DNA from: Azoarcus sp. DN11
GTDB taxonomy: Bacteria > Pseudomonadota > Gammaproteobacteria > Burkholderiales > Rhodocyclaceae
Direction of reading: 5' to 3'
Length of the DNA: 64,000 nucleotides
NCBI RefSeq assembly: GCF_003628555.1
Contig: NZ_CP021731.1
Span: 930,001-994,000 of the forward strand
Position 1 is the stretch's first letter; every line of letters starts with the position of its first letter. The notes under the pieces were generated by a model, which searched no databases, was not told the origin of the DNA, and worked only from the letters and a program-made list of their open reading frames with translations. Below, one piece after another: positions 9,663 to 17,900 of the stretch. The position numbers and the translations under genes are program-made.

Positions 9663-10223
9663 TCAGGCCGCCTTCTTCGGCGAGGCCTTGGCGCTGGCGC
9701 TCACGGCCTTGACGGTGGCGTTGGTCGCGGCAGCGACGTTCGCCTCGGCGATCTCGGCGACCTGCTTGGCAGCCTTGCTGACGCTGTCGTAGGCGCTGTT
9801 GGCGGCGGCGATGGCCGATTTGACGGCGGCAACCGCGACGTCCGAACCGGCCGGGGCCGACTTGGCAGCCTTGTCGAGGGCGGCAGCCAGCGACTTGTTC
9901 AGTTCGGCGATCTGGGCTTCGACCAGTTTCGACACTTCTTCCTGGCCTTGCGAAGCGATTTCATAGACGCTGCGGTTGTAGGCCACGGCCTTCTCGACCA
10001 GCGGCTGGACCAGCGAAGCCTGCAGGCCCAGGAATTCCTGGGCGTCCTTGGCGCCGAGCAGGGCCTTGGAGTTGGCCAGGCCGTCTTCGAGGATCGAGCG
10101 GGCGGTGTTCAGGTTCAGGGCGGCGAAACGCTCGGCGCTGGCGAACGCATTGTTGGCCAGGGTCAGCAGGCTCTCGACGTTGGCCTTGTTGGCGGCTGCG
10201 AACTGCTCGGGGGTAGCAAACAT
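9663..10223 (-). CDS. phaP: phasin family protein (PHA granule-associated)
   Basis: A small amphipathic protein that coats polyhydroxyalkanoate granules. The 186-residue product begins MFATPEQFAAANKANVE, the classic phasin_2 opening, and is almost entirely helical and rich in Ala, Lys, Glu and Ser; it ends in a KASPKKAA tail typical of betaproteobacterial phasins. ATG 10223 is chosen because GGAG lies six bases upstream; an in-frame ATG at 10229 abuts the GGAG, and one at 10298 would fall at the predicted transcription start inside an operator. Expression is probably controlled by the promoter and paired palindromes just upstream, as expected for PhaR-type repression. Confidence 0.93.
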   Translation of the reverse strand: MFATPEQFAAANKANVESLLTLANNAFASAERFAALNLNTARSILEDGLANSKALLGAKDAQEFLGLQASLVQPLVEKAVAYNRSVYEIASQGQEEVSKLVEAQIAELNKSLAAALDKAAKSAPAGSDVAVAAVKSAIAAANSAYDSVSKAAKQVAEIAEANVAAATNATVKAVSASAKASPKKAA

Positions 10224-10285
10224 ATTCATCTCCAGATGATGACGGTTACGGTGGATAGTTTGCTTCGCAACCGCGATGTGCATGG

Positions 10286-10294
10286 TGCGTCGCA
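10286..10294. promoter_or_regulatory. putative operator copy 1 (TGCGTCGCA palindrome)
   Basis: The 9-base palindrome TGCGTCGCA occurs here, just downstream of the phasin -10 box, and again at 10344-10352. A position over the start of transcription suits a repressor. PhaR is the natural candidate, but that is inference. Confidence 0.6.
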
Positions 10295-10305
10295 ACATAT
10301 ACTCG

Positions 10306-10333
10306 ATTATAGGCCCGAACTACCTCGTGTCAA
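10306..10333 (-). promoter_or_regulatory. consensus sigma-70 promoter of the phasin gene
   Basis: On the minus strand TTGACA (10333-10328) and TATAAT (10311-10306) are separated by 16 bases, so both hexamers match the consensus exactly. Transcription should start near 10299, giving a leader of about 75 bases before the ATG at 10223. Confidence 0.9.
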
Positions 10334-10340
10334 CCGCAAT

Positions 10341-10355
10341 TTGTGCGTCGCACAA
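10341..10355. promoter_or_regulatory. putative operator copy 2 (TTGTGCG-T-CGCACAA)
   Basis: Inverted repeat with 7-bp arms around one central base, directly upstream of the phasin -35 box. Its core TGCGTCGCA is identical to the copy at 10286-10294, 58 bases away. The two copies flank the promoter, as expected for a repressor that bridges or blocks it. The regulator is inferred to be PhaR-like. Confidence 0.65.
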
Positions 10356-10525
10356 AAAAATTCTTGCGGCGTACTGATATACAGGTAGTTTCGCTATACC
10401 CCTGTTTTTATTTCGTTTCAATTTGAAACAAATGACAAAGGGTAGGCGTTGTGCCTGTGCCAATGGCATCAATGGCGCTTTGCAGCATGCGCTGCGAAGA
10501 TTACGCGAAAATTACATGGGGAGGG
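10356..10525. other. upstream part of the phasin control region
   Basis: Together with 10224-10355 this makes a gene-free stretch of about 340 bases. It is A+T-richer than its surroundings and contains one further inverted repeat, GTTTCAA-T-TTGAAAC (10415-10429). No convincing gene is visible here. Confidence 0.6.
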
Positions 10526-10552
10526 AAACGCCGCCACGGATTTGTGGCGGCG
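10526..10552 (-). terminator. rho-independent terminator after the enoyl-CoA hydratase gene
   Basis: A 9-bp stem of CGCCGCCAC and its complement (10529-10537 with 10544-10552), a six-base loop, then a short T run on the minus strand. It lies ten bases beyond the enoyl-CoA hydratase stop and marks the end of the kdsD-lptC-lptA-hydratase unit. Confidence 0.75.
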
Positions 10553-10561
10553 CAAAACGCA

Positions 10562-11338
10562 TCAGCGATGCTTGAAGACGGGCTTGCGCTTCTCGACGAA
10601 GGCGGCCATGCCTTCCTTCTGGTCTTCGAGGCCGAAGGCCGAGTGGAACGTGCGGCGTTCGAACAGCAGACCTTCGTTGAGGCTGCTTTCGAAGGCGCGA
10701 TTGACCGATTCCTTGATCATCATGACCACCGGCAGCGAGAAGCCGGCGATGACCGTGGCCGCTTCGATGGCTTCATCGATCAGGCGCTCGGCCGGCACGA
10801 CGCGTGCGACCAGGCCGGCGCGCTCGGCTTCGGTGGCGTCGATCATGCGCGCGGTGAGGCACATGTCCATGGCCTTGGCCTTGCCGATCGCGCGCGGCAG
10901 CCGCTGGGTGCCGCCGGCGCCGGGCAGGACGCCGAGCTTGATCTCGGGCTGGCCGAATTTCGCGGTGTCGGCTGCGAAGATCATGTCGCACATCATCGCG
11001 AGTTCGCATCCGCCGCCCAGCGCAAAGCCGGCAACGGCTGCGATGATGGGTTTGCGGCAGGCCTTGAGGCGCTCCCAGTTGCGCGTGATGTAGTCGCCTT
11101 TGTAGGCGTCCATGTGCGAGTAAGTCGCCATCGCGCCGATGTCGGCCCCGGCCGCGAAGGCCTTTTCCGACCCGGTGATGACGATCGCGCCGACGTTCTC
11201 GTCCTTCTCGAACCCGTTCAGCGCGTGGCCGACCTCATCGATCAGCTGGTCGTTGAGGGCGTTCAGCGCCTTGGGGCGGTTGAGGGTGATGAGCCCGACC
11301 CGTCCGCGCGTCTCGACGATGATGTTGCTGTACTCCAT
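10562..11338 (-). CDS. enoyl-CoA hydratase
   Basis: Crotonase-superfamily enzyme of 258 residues, the standard length, predicted to hydrate trans-2-enoyl-CoA in beta-oxidation. The oxyanion-hole segments [11 protein letters not shown] and [16 protein letters not shown] are present, and the two acidic catalytic positions fall in [20 protein letters not shown] strong GGAGGA precedes ATG 11338. It lies 29 bases after lptA, where lptB would normally be. A short-chain hydratase of the FadB1/PaaF kind is likely; the exact chain length or pathway cannot be read. Its position before the phasin gene hints at fatty-acid or PHA metabolism, but the phasin has its own promoter. Confidence 0.9.
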   Translation of the reverse strand: MEYSNIIVETRGRVGLITLNRPKALNALNDQLIDEVGHALNGFEKDENVGAIVITGSEKAFAAGADIGAMATYSHMDAYKGDYITRNWERLKACRKPIIAAVAGFALGGGCELAMMCDMIFAADTAKFGQPEIKLGVLPGAGGTQRLPRAIGKAKAMDMCLTARMIDATEAERAGLVARVVPAERLIDEAIEAATVIAGFSLPVVMMIKESVNRAFESSLNEGLLFERRTFHSAFGLEDQKEGMAAFVEKRKPVFKHR

Positions 11339-11367
11339 GCTGTCTCCTCCGTGTCAGGTACAAACGG

Positions 11368-11913
11368 TCAGTTGGTCTTCTCGGTGCCGGCATTCTTGGG
11401 CTGGATCACCGCGCGCACGCGCCCGTCGCCGGTCGTGCGGGTCTCGGTCTTGCCGGGCGGGGTCGTGACGAGATAGTTCTCGCTCAGTGAGTCGTATTCG
11501 ATATAGGGGCCCCGCACCTCGTCGGTGCCGGATTTGACGTGCGCCTGGTTGAACAGGCGGGCGCGCTCGGCACGGCTGTCGTACTCGATGCGCTCGGCCT
11601 CGCCCTCGACGTACTCGTTGCTGCCCTCGCGTTTCTGGCGAAAGGTCGCGAGGTGTTTGTCGCTGCCGGTCGCCACGCCCGACTGGAAGCCGTCGGCGCT
11701 CTGGGTCACGACGACCTTGGCCCCGGTGATGACGAGCGTGCCCTGGGTCAGCACGGCGTCGCCCTCGAACACGTGCACCTTGTTGCGATCGTCGACGGTG
11801 ACGCGGTTCGCTTCGATATTGACGGGCTGGTTGCGGTCGGCCCGCTCGGCGAACGCCGGCAGCGAGGTCAGGGTGAGGGCGAGCGCCAGCGCGGCGGAAT
11901 GTGAGGTGCGCAT
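11368..11913 (-). CDS. lptA: LPS transport periplasmic protein LptA
   Basis: Periplasmic bridge protein that carries LPS from LptC at the inner membrane to LptDE at the outer membrane. The 181 residues start with a signal peptide (cleavage probably after SLPAFA), then show the OstA-type repeats: PVNIEANRVTVDDRNKVHVF, a GDAVLTQGTLVITGAKV strand pair and a YVEGEAERIEYDS segment. It begins 5 bases after lptC, so the two are co-transcribed. The usual downstream partner lptB is absent from this place; an enoyl-CoA hydratase follows instead. Confidence 0.93.
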   Translation of the reverse strand: MRTSHSAALALALTLTSLPAFAERADRNQPVNIEANRVTVDDRNKVHVFEGDAVLTQGTLVITGAKVVVTQSADGFQSGVATGSDKHLATFRQKREGSNEYVEGEAERIEYDSRAERARLFNQAHVKSGTDEVRGPYIEYDSLSENYLVTTPPGKTETRTTGDGRVRAVIQPKNAGTEKTN

Positions 11914-11918
11914 CGTGG

Positions 11919-12494
11919 TCAGTTCCGGGTGGTGCGCGGGATAAGCACGCGCGCGTTGCCGATGAGTTCCAGGGTGCCGAAGATGTTGTCGGACTTCATG
12001 CCGTTTCCGCGCGCCGTGCTCGCGCCCTGCGTGATCACGACGGGATCGTTGGTTTCGGCGCGTTCGTCATCGGGCCAGACGGTGAGCGACGCGGTCGCGA
12101 GGGTCATTTCCGGGCGATCCGGAGCCGCGCTGCGTCGGCCGCGCACGTCGCCGGCGAGATGCACTTCGTCGCCCCGCCGGAGAACTTCACCCTGGGCGGC
12201 GCTGAGATACAGCTCCCGTCCGTTGAGTTCGTAGTGCAGGCGCGGAAGTTCGAGCGTCGTGACGTCCGTTTGCGGGTGGTGCGTGATCTTGTCCGCCAGC
12301 AGTTCGTAGTGCTGGCGGCCGGCGTGGTCGAAGGCGATCAGCCGGGTCTGCTTGGCGACGAAGTCCGGGGCCGTGCGCGCCTCCGCCGACAGGCGAACCT
12401 CCGCCTCGGTCGTGATGCGCTCCAGCCAGAGCGAGGCTCCCGCCACGATGATCACCCCGAGCAGGGGGTAGAGTTGCTGGATGGACGGTTTCAC
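11919..12494 (-). CDS. lptC: LPS export protein LptC
   Basis: Bitopic inner-membrane protein that receives LPS from LptB2FG and passes it to LptA. The 191-residue product has one N-terminal membrane segment (YPLLGVIIVAGASLWL) followed by a periplasmic beta-jellyroll; PDFVAKQTRLIAFDHAGRQHYELLADKI is the recognisable LptC core. GTG 12494 is the start, overlapping (GTGA) the stop of a 19-codon ORF that itself overlaps the kdsD stop. Family assignment is firm. Confidence 0.92.
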   Translation of the reverse strand: MKPSIQQLYPLLGVIIVAGASLWLERITTEAEVRLSAEARTAPDFVAKQTRLIAFDHAGRQHYELLADKITHHPQTDVTTLELPRLHYELNGRELYLSAAQGEVLRRGDEVHLAGDVRGRRSAAPDRPEMTLATASLTVWPDDERAETNDPVVITQGASTARGNGMKSDNIFGTLELIGNARVLIPRTTRN

Positions 12495-12550
12495 GGCCGG
12501 GGCGTCGGTGCGCGCAGGGCGAGAGTGCGGGCGGGGCGGAGGCTGCGCAT
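12491..12550 (-). CDS. possible 19-residue coupling ORF between kdsD and lptC
   Basis: ATG 12550 overlaps the kdsD stop (TGATG) and the TGA at 12493-12491 overlaps the lptC GTG (GTGA). The peptide would be arginine- and proline-rich (MRSLRPARTLALRAPTPRP). The double overlap suggests that ribosomes finishing kdsD could pass through it to lptC. It occupies the place where kdsC is usually found but shows no similarity to KdsC that I can see. It may be chance. Confidence 0.3.
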   Translation of the reverse strand: MRSLRPARTLALRAPTPRP

Positions 12551-13545
12551 CAGATCACCTTCGCCCGCATGAGGTCATGGGTGGTCAGTGCACCCGCGAG
12601 CGCCCCCTGCGCATCCACCACCAGCAACTGGCTGATGCGCTCGCGTTCCATCATCTCGGCGGCGGCCGCCGCGAGGGCGTCGGGGCCGATGCTGCGGGGA
12701 TTGCGCGTCATCACTTCGGCGATCGTCGCGCTGCGCGCATCGCAGCCGCGCTCCAGCGCCCGGCGCAAGTCGCCGTCGGTGAAGATGCCGATCGGCCGGC
12801 CGTCGGCGGCGACCACGGCGGTCATGCCCATGCCGCCGCGCGACATCTCGAGCAGCGCGGCCATCATCGAAGCGGGTGCGGCGACCTGCGGCACGTGCTC
12901 GTTCGGGCGCATCACGTCACTGACGTGGGTGAGGAGGCGACGGCCGAGGCTGCCGCCGGGGTGCGAACGGGCGAAGTCGTCGGCGCCGAAGCCGCGCGCA
13001 TCGAGCAGCGCCACCGCGAGTGCGTCGCCCAGCGCGAGGGCGGCGGTCGTGCTGGCGGTGGGGGCGAGGTTCAGCGGGCAGGCTTCCTCGGCGACGGCGG
13101 CGTCCAGATGCACATCGGCTTCCCGCGCGAGCGGCGAGTCGGGCCGGCCGGTGATCGAAACCAGCTTCGCGCCACGGCGCTTGACCAGCGGCACGATGGT
13201 CAGCACTTCCTCGCTCGCACCCGAGTTCGACAGCGCGATCACGATGTCTTCCGGCGTGATCATCCCGAGGTCGCCGTGCGCGGCCTCGGCCGCGTGCACA
13301 AAGTAGGCCGGGGTGCCGGTGCTCGCGAGCGTCGCCGCGAGTTTGCGTCCCACGTGTCCCGATTTGCCGATGCCGGTGACGATGACGCGGCCGCGGCGCT
13401 GCAGGATCAGGTCCACCGCCTGCTCGAACTCGCTGCCGAGGCGCTCGGCCAGCGCCGTGACCGCGTCGGCCTCGATGCGGAGCACGCGCCGCGCCAGGGC
13501 GATGGCACCGGCTTCGCGAGCGGATTTGGGCTGGGGTGGGTTCAT
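12550..13545 (-). CDS. kdsD: arabinose-5-phosphate isomerase
   Basis: Converts ribulose 5-phosphate to arabinose 5-phosphate, the first step to Kdo for LPS. The 331-residue protein has an N-terminal SIS domain (VIVTGIGKSGHVGRKLAATL, then ALSNSGASEE) and two C-terminal CBS repeats (SDVMRPNEHVPQV and AEVMTRNPRSI). The length equals that of characterised KdsD. An open frame runs further upstream, but ATG 13545 begins the conserved protein. It is transcribed divergently from the Kef-type antiporter, and a shared region of 117 bases separates the starts. Confidence 0.95.
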   Translation of the reverse strand: MNPPQPKSAREAGAIALARRVLRIEADAVTALAERLGSEFEQAVDLILQRRGRVIVTGIGKSGHVGRKLAATLASTGTPAYFVHAAEAAHGDLGMITPEDIVIALSNSGASEEVLTIVPLVKRRGAKLVSITGRPDSPLAREADVHLDAAVAEEACPLNLAPTASTTAALALGDALAVALLDARGFGADDFARSHPGGSLGRRLLTHVSDVMRPNEHVPQVAAPASMMAALLEMSRGGMGMTAVVAADGRPIGIFTDGDLRRALERGCDARSATIAEVMTRNPRSIGPDALAAAAAEMMERERISQLLVVDAQGALAGALTTHDLMRAKVI

Positions 13546-13591
13546 GGTGTTCGGAACGGTTACACTTTCTTTTGTAGAGCGTTGCGCGACG

Positions 13592-13621
13592 TTGCAGCGC
13601 ACCAAGGCGGACGAGTATACC
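13592..13621 (+). promoter_or_regulatory. possible promoter of the Kef-type antiporter gene
   Basis: TTGCAG (13592-13597) and TATACC (13616-13621) with an 18-base spacer, about 42 bases before the antiporter start. Both boxes deviate from consensus. Confidence 0.4.
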
Positions 13622-13662
13622 CGAAGCGGGTCCGCCGAACCCGATGCACAACGCGGAGCTCG

Positions 13663-15633
13663 ATGCCCAATACCCTGGAGTTGGTTCTCCTGTTGCTGGC
13701 CGCAGCGGTCGTTACGGTGGCGATCTTCCGCAGCCTCAACCTGCCGGCGGTGCTCGGCTACCTGCTGGTCGGCGCGGGGGTCGGGCCGCATGCGCTGAAA
13801 CTCGTGCCGGCGTCGGACGGCGCGAGCCATCTTGCCGAATTCGGCGTCGTGTTCCTGATGTTCTCGATCGGGCTGGAGTTCTCGTTGCCGCGCCTCGTCG
13901 CGATGAAGCGGACGGTGTTCGGGCTTGGCGCCGCGCAGGTGCTCGGGTGCATCGCGCTGGTGATGCCGGTCGGGCGCCTCTTCGGCCTCGGCTGGGGGGA
14001 GGGACTCGCGCTGGGCAGCACGCTGGCGATGTCGTCGACCGCGATCCTGTCCAAGCTGCTTTCCGATCGCATGGAACTCGACAGCAAGCACGGGCGCGAG
14101 ACCATGGGCGTGCTGTTGTTCCAGGACATCGCCGTCGTGCCCTTGCTGATCCTGATCCCGGCCTTGTCACAGCCGGCCGATGCGCTGGCGGAGACGCTCG
14201 GGTTCGCGGCGCTGAAGGCTGTCCTGCTGCTGGTTCTGGTGCTCGGTTTCGGCCAGCGGCTGATGCGCGCGTGGTTCACGGTGGTGGCGCGGCGCCGTTC
14301 GGGCGAGCTTTTCATGCTCAACGTGTTGCTGATCACGCTCGGGCTGGCGTGGCTGTCGCAGCTGGTCGGCCTGTCGCTCGCGCTCGGCGCCTTTCTCGCC
14401 GGCATGCTGATCTCGGAGACGGAGTTCCGCTACCAGGTCGAGGAGGACATCAAGCCTTTCCGTGACGTGCTGTTGGGCCTGTTCTTCGTCACGGTCGGCA
14501 TGTTCCTCGATGCGCATGTGATTGCGGAGCATCTGTTCGCAGTGCTGGGCATGGTCGTCGCGCTGCTGGTGGTGAAATGCGCGATCGTGTTCGCGGCTTC
14601 CCGCGCTTTCGGCGCATCGGCGGGGACGGCGCTGCGCACCGGCCTGTGGCTGTGCGCCGGGGGGGAGTTCGGTTTCGTGCTGGTGTCGCAGATCGACGGT
14701 CTCGGCCTGATGCCGCCCGCGCTGCTGCAGACCACGGTTGCGGCGCTGGTCGTGTCGATGCTGCTTGCGCCGCTGGTCGTGCAGGCGAGCGACCGGATCG
14801 TGATGCGTTTCGTCGCCTCCGAGTGGCTGCTGCGCTCGATGGAGCTGACCCGCGTCGCAGCGCAGTCGATGAGCACCAGCAAGCACATCATCATTTGCGG
14901 CTACGGCCGCAGCGGGCAGTACATGGCGCGCTTCCTGGAGCAGGAGAGCGTCAGCTATGTCGCGCTGGATCTCGACCCCGAGCGCGTGCGCGAGGCCGCC
15001 GCGGCCGGCGACACGGTGGTCTATGGCGATGCGTCGCGCCACGAGATCCTGATGGCCGCGGGAATCATGCGCGCGAGCGCGCTGGTGATCGCCTTCGGCG
15101 AGGTCGAGGCGGCCTTGCGCGTGCTGCATCGCGCACTCGCGCTGCGGCCGGATCTGCCCGTCGTCACGCGTGCCGCCGACGAGAAGGACATGGACCGCCT
15201 GTCGCAGGCCGGTGCCGCCGAAGTCGTGCCGGAGGCGTTCGAGGGCAGCATCATGCTCGCGTCGCATGCGCTCGCGCTGATCGGGGTGCCGCTCAACCGC
15301 GTCGTACGGCGTATCCGCGACGTGCGCAACCGGCGCTACGCGCTCATGCGCGGGTTCTTCCACGGCACCACGGATGCGGCCGACGGCCCCGAGGCGCGCC
15401 AGGTGCGGCTGCACCCCGTGACGCTCCCGGCCGGCGCGCACGCGGTCGGCCGCACGCTGGGGGCGATGGCGCTCGACGAGTTCGGGGTGAGCGTTTCGGC
15501 AGTGCGCCGGCGCAACATCCGCGGCCTCGCGCCCGGAGCCGATACGCTGATGCAGGCAGGCGACGTGGTCGTGCTCATGGGCGTGCCCGCCGATCTCGAT
15601 AAGGCCGAAGGCCGGCTGTTGCGGGGAAAATGA
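13663..15633 (+). CDS. monovalent cation:proton antiporter with TrkA domains (Kef/YbaL type)
   Basis: CPA2-family transporter of 656 residues. The first 380 or so form about twelve membrane segments and include AVLGYLLVGAGVGPHAL and the FSIGLEFSLPRL motif of the exchanger. Next comes a cytosolic RCK/TrkA-N domain (IIICGYGRSGQYMARFLEQ, a Rossmann GxGxxG) and a TrkA-C domain at the end (TLMQAGDVVVLMGV). Family members export K or exchange cations for protons and are gated by nucleotides or glutathione. ATG 13663 follows GGAG. Neighbouring kdsD is divergent, the classical yrbG-kdsD-like arrangement with a different antiporter. Ion specificity is not determinable. Confidence 0.9.
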   Translation: MPNTLELVLLLLAAAVVTVAIFRSLNLPAVLGYLLVGAGVGPHALKLVPASDGASHLAEFGVVFLMFSIGLEFSLPRLVAMKRTVFGLGAAQVLGCIALVMPVGRLFGLGWGEGLALGSTLAMSSTAILSKLLSDRMELDSKHGRETMGVLLFQDIAVVPLLILIPALSQPADALAETLGFAALKAVLLLVLVLGFGQRLMRAWFTVVARRRSGELFMLNVLLITLGLAWLSQLVGLSLALGAFLAGMLISETEFRYQVEEDIKPFRDVLLGLFFVTVGMFLDAHVIAEHLFAVLGMVVALLVVKCAIVFAASRAFGASAGTALRTGLWLCAGGEFGFVLVSQIDGLGLMPPALLQTTVAALVVSMLLAPLVVQASDRIVMRFVASEWLLRSMELTRVAAQSMSTSKHIIICGYGRSGQYMARFLEQESVSYVALDLDPERVREAAAAGDTVVYGDASRHEILMAAGIMRASALVIAFGEVEAALRVLHRALALRPDLPVVTRAADEKDMDRLSQAGAAEVVPEAFEGSIMLASHALALIGVPLNRVVRRIRDVRNRRYALMRGFFHGTTDAADGPEARQVRLHPVTLPAGAHAVGRTLGAMALDEFGVSVSAVRRRNIRGLAPGADTLMQAGDVVVLMGVPADLDKAEGRLLRGK

Positions 15634-15789
15634 GGCGCGGCGGCGTCGAGGCCTGAATTGCGTCGAGTGCTGTGGTGTTTGCAACAGTGTGTTCGTATAT
15701 TCGTCCCGGATCCGGTCGGGCGCGCTGGCGGTCTGGCGGGGGCTGTCTGCTAAGATACCCAGCTTTGACGATCCCCGAGGGGCGGCGAC

Positions 15790-16608
15790 TTGGTTTCCGA
15801 AACCGACAATCTGCTGGTGAGCGTGAAGGATGTCCGCTTCGCCTATGGCGAGCGTGAAATCCTGCGCGGCATCGACCTGAAGGTGCCGCGGGGCAAGGTC
15901 GTTGCGATCATGGGCGGCAGCGGCTGCGGCAAGACCACGCTGCTGCGGCTGATCGGCGGGCAGCTGCGCGCGACGGCCGGCACCGTCGAGGTCGCCGGCC
16001 GCGACGTCGCATCGCTGAATACGTCAGGACTGTACGAGATGCGCCGGCGCATGGGCATGCTGTTCCAGTTCGGGGCGCTGTTCACCGACATGTCCGTGTT
16101 CGACAATGTGGCGTTCCCGTTGCGCGAGCATACCGATCTGCCGTTCGGCCTGATCCGCGACATGGTGCTGATGAAGCTTAACGCGGTCGGACTGCGCGGC
16201 GCGGCCGACCTCATGCCCGCGGAACTTTCGGGCGGCATGGCGCGCCGCGTCGCGCTGGCCCGCGCGATCGCGCTCGATCCGATGCTGATCATGTACGACG
16301 AGCCCTTCGCCGGCCTCGACCCCATCTCGCTCGGCGTCATCGGCCAGCTCATCCGCAAGCTCAACGACGCGCTCGGTGCCACGACGATCATGGTGACGCA
16401 CGACATCATGGAGTCGCTGCAGATCGTCGATTACATCTATTTCGTGTCCGACGGCCGTATCGTCGGCGAAGGGACGCCCGACGAACTGCGCGCCTCGCAG
16501 GATCCCTGGGTGTACCAGTTCATCCACGCCGAAGCCGACGGTCCCGTGCCTTTCCACTACCCGGCGGCAGCGCTGGACGAGAGCCTGATCGGCGGGAGGG
16601 CCGCATGA
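15790..16608 (+). CDS. mlaF: Mla phospholipid transport ATP-binding protein
   Basis: ATPase of the MlaFEDB inner-membrane complex that maintains outer-membrane lipid asymmetry. The 272 residues contain Walker A GGSGCGKTT, a Q-loop at MGMLFQFGALF, the signature LSGGMARRVALARA, Walker B LIMYDEPFAGLD and the H-loop MVTHD. FGALFTDMSVFDNVAFPLRE is characteristic of MlaF. The start is probably TTG 15790 behind a GAGG site; no ATG fits. It opens the mlaFEDACB operon. A TAAGAT about 40 bases upstream could be a -10 box, but no good -35 is visible. Confidence 0.95.
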   Translation: MVSETDNLLVSVKDVRFAYGEREILRGIDLKVPRGKVVAIMGGSGCGKTTLLRLIGGQLRATAGTVEVAGRDVASLNTSGLYEMRRRMGMLFQFGALFTDMSVFDNVAFPLREHTDLPFGLIRDMVLMKLNAVGLRGAADLMPAELSGGMARRVALARAIALDPMLIMYDEPFAGLDPISLGVIGQLIRKLNDALGATTIMVTHDIMESLQIVDYIYFVSDGRIVGEGTPDELRASQDPWVYQFIHAEADGPVPFHYPAAALDESLIGGRAA

Positions 16609-17399
16609 ACGGCCTGCTGAACGTCATCCGCCGGCTCGGCGCGATGGTGGTCGAGGGCGTGTGGCGGATCGGTTTCGCCGCGCGTTTCTTCATGCTGCTG
16701 CTACGCCATTCGGGGCAGTCGCTGGCGCGCATCCACCTGACGGTGCGCGAGGTCTACTTCAGCGGTGTGCTGTCGCTGCTGATCATCGTCGTCTCGGGGC
16801 TCTTCGTCGGCATGGTGCTCGGCCTGCAGGGCTACGAGACGCTGCAGCGCTACGGTTCGGGCGACGCGCTCGGCGTGCTCGTGTCGCTGTCGCTGACGCG
16901 CGAACTCGGTCCCGTCGTCGCCGGCCTCCTTTTCGCCAGCCGCGCCGGGCTCGCGGTGACCGCGGAGATCGGCCTGATGAAGACCACCGAGCAGCTCGAC
17001 GCGATGGACATGATGGCGGTCAATCCCATCGCCCGCGTCGTCGCGCCGCGTTTCTGGGGGGGCGTGATCTCGATGCCGCTGCTGGCCGCGCTGTTCTCCG
17101 CGATGGGCGTTTTCGGCGGCTGGCTGATCGGCGTCGTCTTCATCGGCGTCGATGACGGTGCGTTCTGGTCGCAGATGCAGGCGGCCGTGGATTTCCGCTT
17201 CGACATCATGAACGGCGTCATCAAGAGTTTCGTGTTCGGCGCCACGGTCGCGCTGATCGCCGTGTTCGAGGGGTACGACTGCACGCCGACCGCCGAAGGG
17301 CTGTCGCGCGCGATCACCCGCACCGTCGTCACCTCCGCGCTGGCCATCCTGGCGCTCGATTTCGTGCTTACATCTCTTATGTTCCGAGGGCAGTCATGA
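16605..17399 (+). CDS. mlaE: Mla phospholipid transport permease
   Basis: Integral membrane subunit of the Mla complex (MlaE/DUF140 family), 264 residues with about five or six hydrophobic segments. The region ALGVLVSLSLTRELGPVVAGL followed by FASRAGLAVTAEIGLMKTTEQ is the family hallmark. Start ATG 16605 overlaps the mlaF stop (ATGA), and its own stop overlaps mlaD in the same way, which suggests strict co-translation of the F, E and D subunits. Confidence 0.95.
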   Translation: MNGLLNVIRRLGAMVVEGVWRIGFAARFFMLLLRHSGQSLARIHLTVREVYFSGVLSLLIIVVSGLFVGMVLGLQGYETLQRYGSGDALGVLVSLSLTRELGPVVAGLLFASRAGLAVTAEIGLMKTTEQLDAMDMMAVNPIARVVAPRFWGGVISMPLLAALFSAMGVFGGWLIGVVFIGVDDGAFWSQMQAAVDFRFDIMNGVIKSFVFGATVALIAVFEGYDCTPTAEGLSRAITRTVVTSALAILALDFVLTSLMFRGQS

Positions 17400-17872
17400 G
17401 GCGTACAACGCTCGACCTGTGGGTCGGTTTCTTCGTGGTCATCGGCATGGCCGCGCTGATGTTCCTCGCGTTCAAGGTCGGCAACCTGGGCGCGGCCAAC
17501 GCCAGCCAAACCTATGTCGTGAGCGGACAGTTCGACAATATCGGCGGGCTGAAGGCGAGGGCGCCGGTCAAGAGCGCCGGTGTCGTCGTGGGGCGGGTCA
17601 GCGACATCCGCTTCGATACCAAGAGCTACCGCGCCGTCGTGACGCTTACGCTCGACGCGCGCTACCAGTTTCCGCGCGACACGATCGCGACCATCCTGAC
17701 TTCGGGCCTCCTCGGCGAGCAGTACGTCGGGCTCGAGCCGGGCGGCGACGAGGCGATGCTGAAGACCGGGGACAAGCTGCAGATCACCCAGTCGGCGGTT
17801 GTCCTGGAAAAACTCATCGGCCAGTTCATGTTCGACAAGGCGGCCGAACACCCGGCGCCGCCGGCGCACTGA
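17396..17872 (+). CDS. mlaD: Mla substrate-binding MCE protein
   Basis: MCE-domain protein anchored in the inner membrane; MlaD forms a hexameric ring that holds phospholipid above MlaE. The 158-residue product has one N-terminal membrane helix (VGFFVVIGMAALMFLAFKVG) and a single MCE domain with FDNIGGLKARAPVKSAGVVVG and LTSGLLGEQYVGLEPGG. The length is normal for a one-MCE MlaD. It begins in an ATGA overlap with mlaE. Confidence 0.94.
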   Translation: MRRTTLDLWVGFFVVIGMAALMFLAFKVGNLGAANASQTYVVSGQFDNIGGLKARAPVKSAGVVVGRVSDIRFDTKSYRAVVTLTLDARYQFPRDTIATILTSGLLGEQYVGLEPGGDEAMLKTGDKLQITQSAVVLEKLIGQFMFDKAAEHPAPPAH

Positions 17873-17900
17873 TTCCGCAGTACGCGATCTGAGTCTCGCA

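Noticed and set aside
10223..10298. Longer phasin beginning at ATG 10298
   Set aside because: The start would sit at the predicted transcription start inside an operator, without a ribosome site; GGAG before ATG 10223 and the conserved MFATPEQF opening decide against it.
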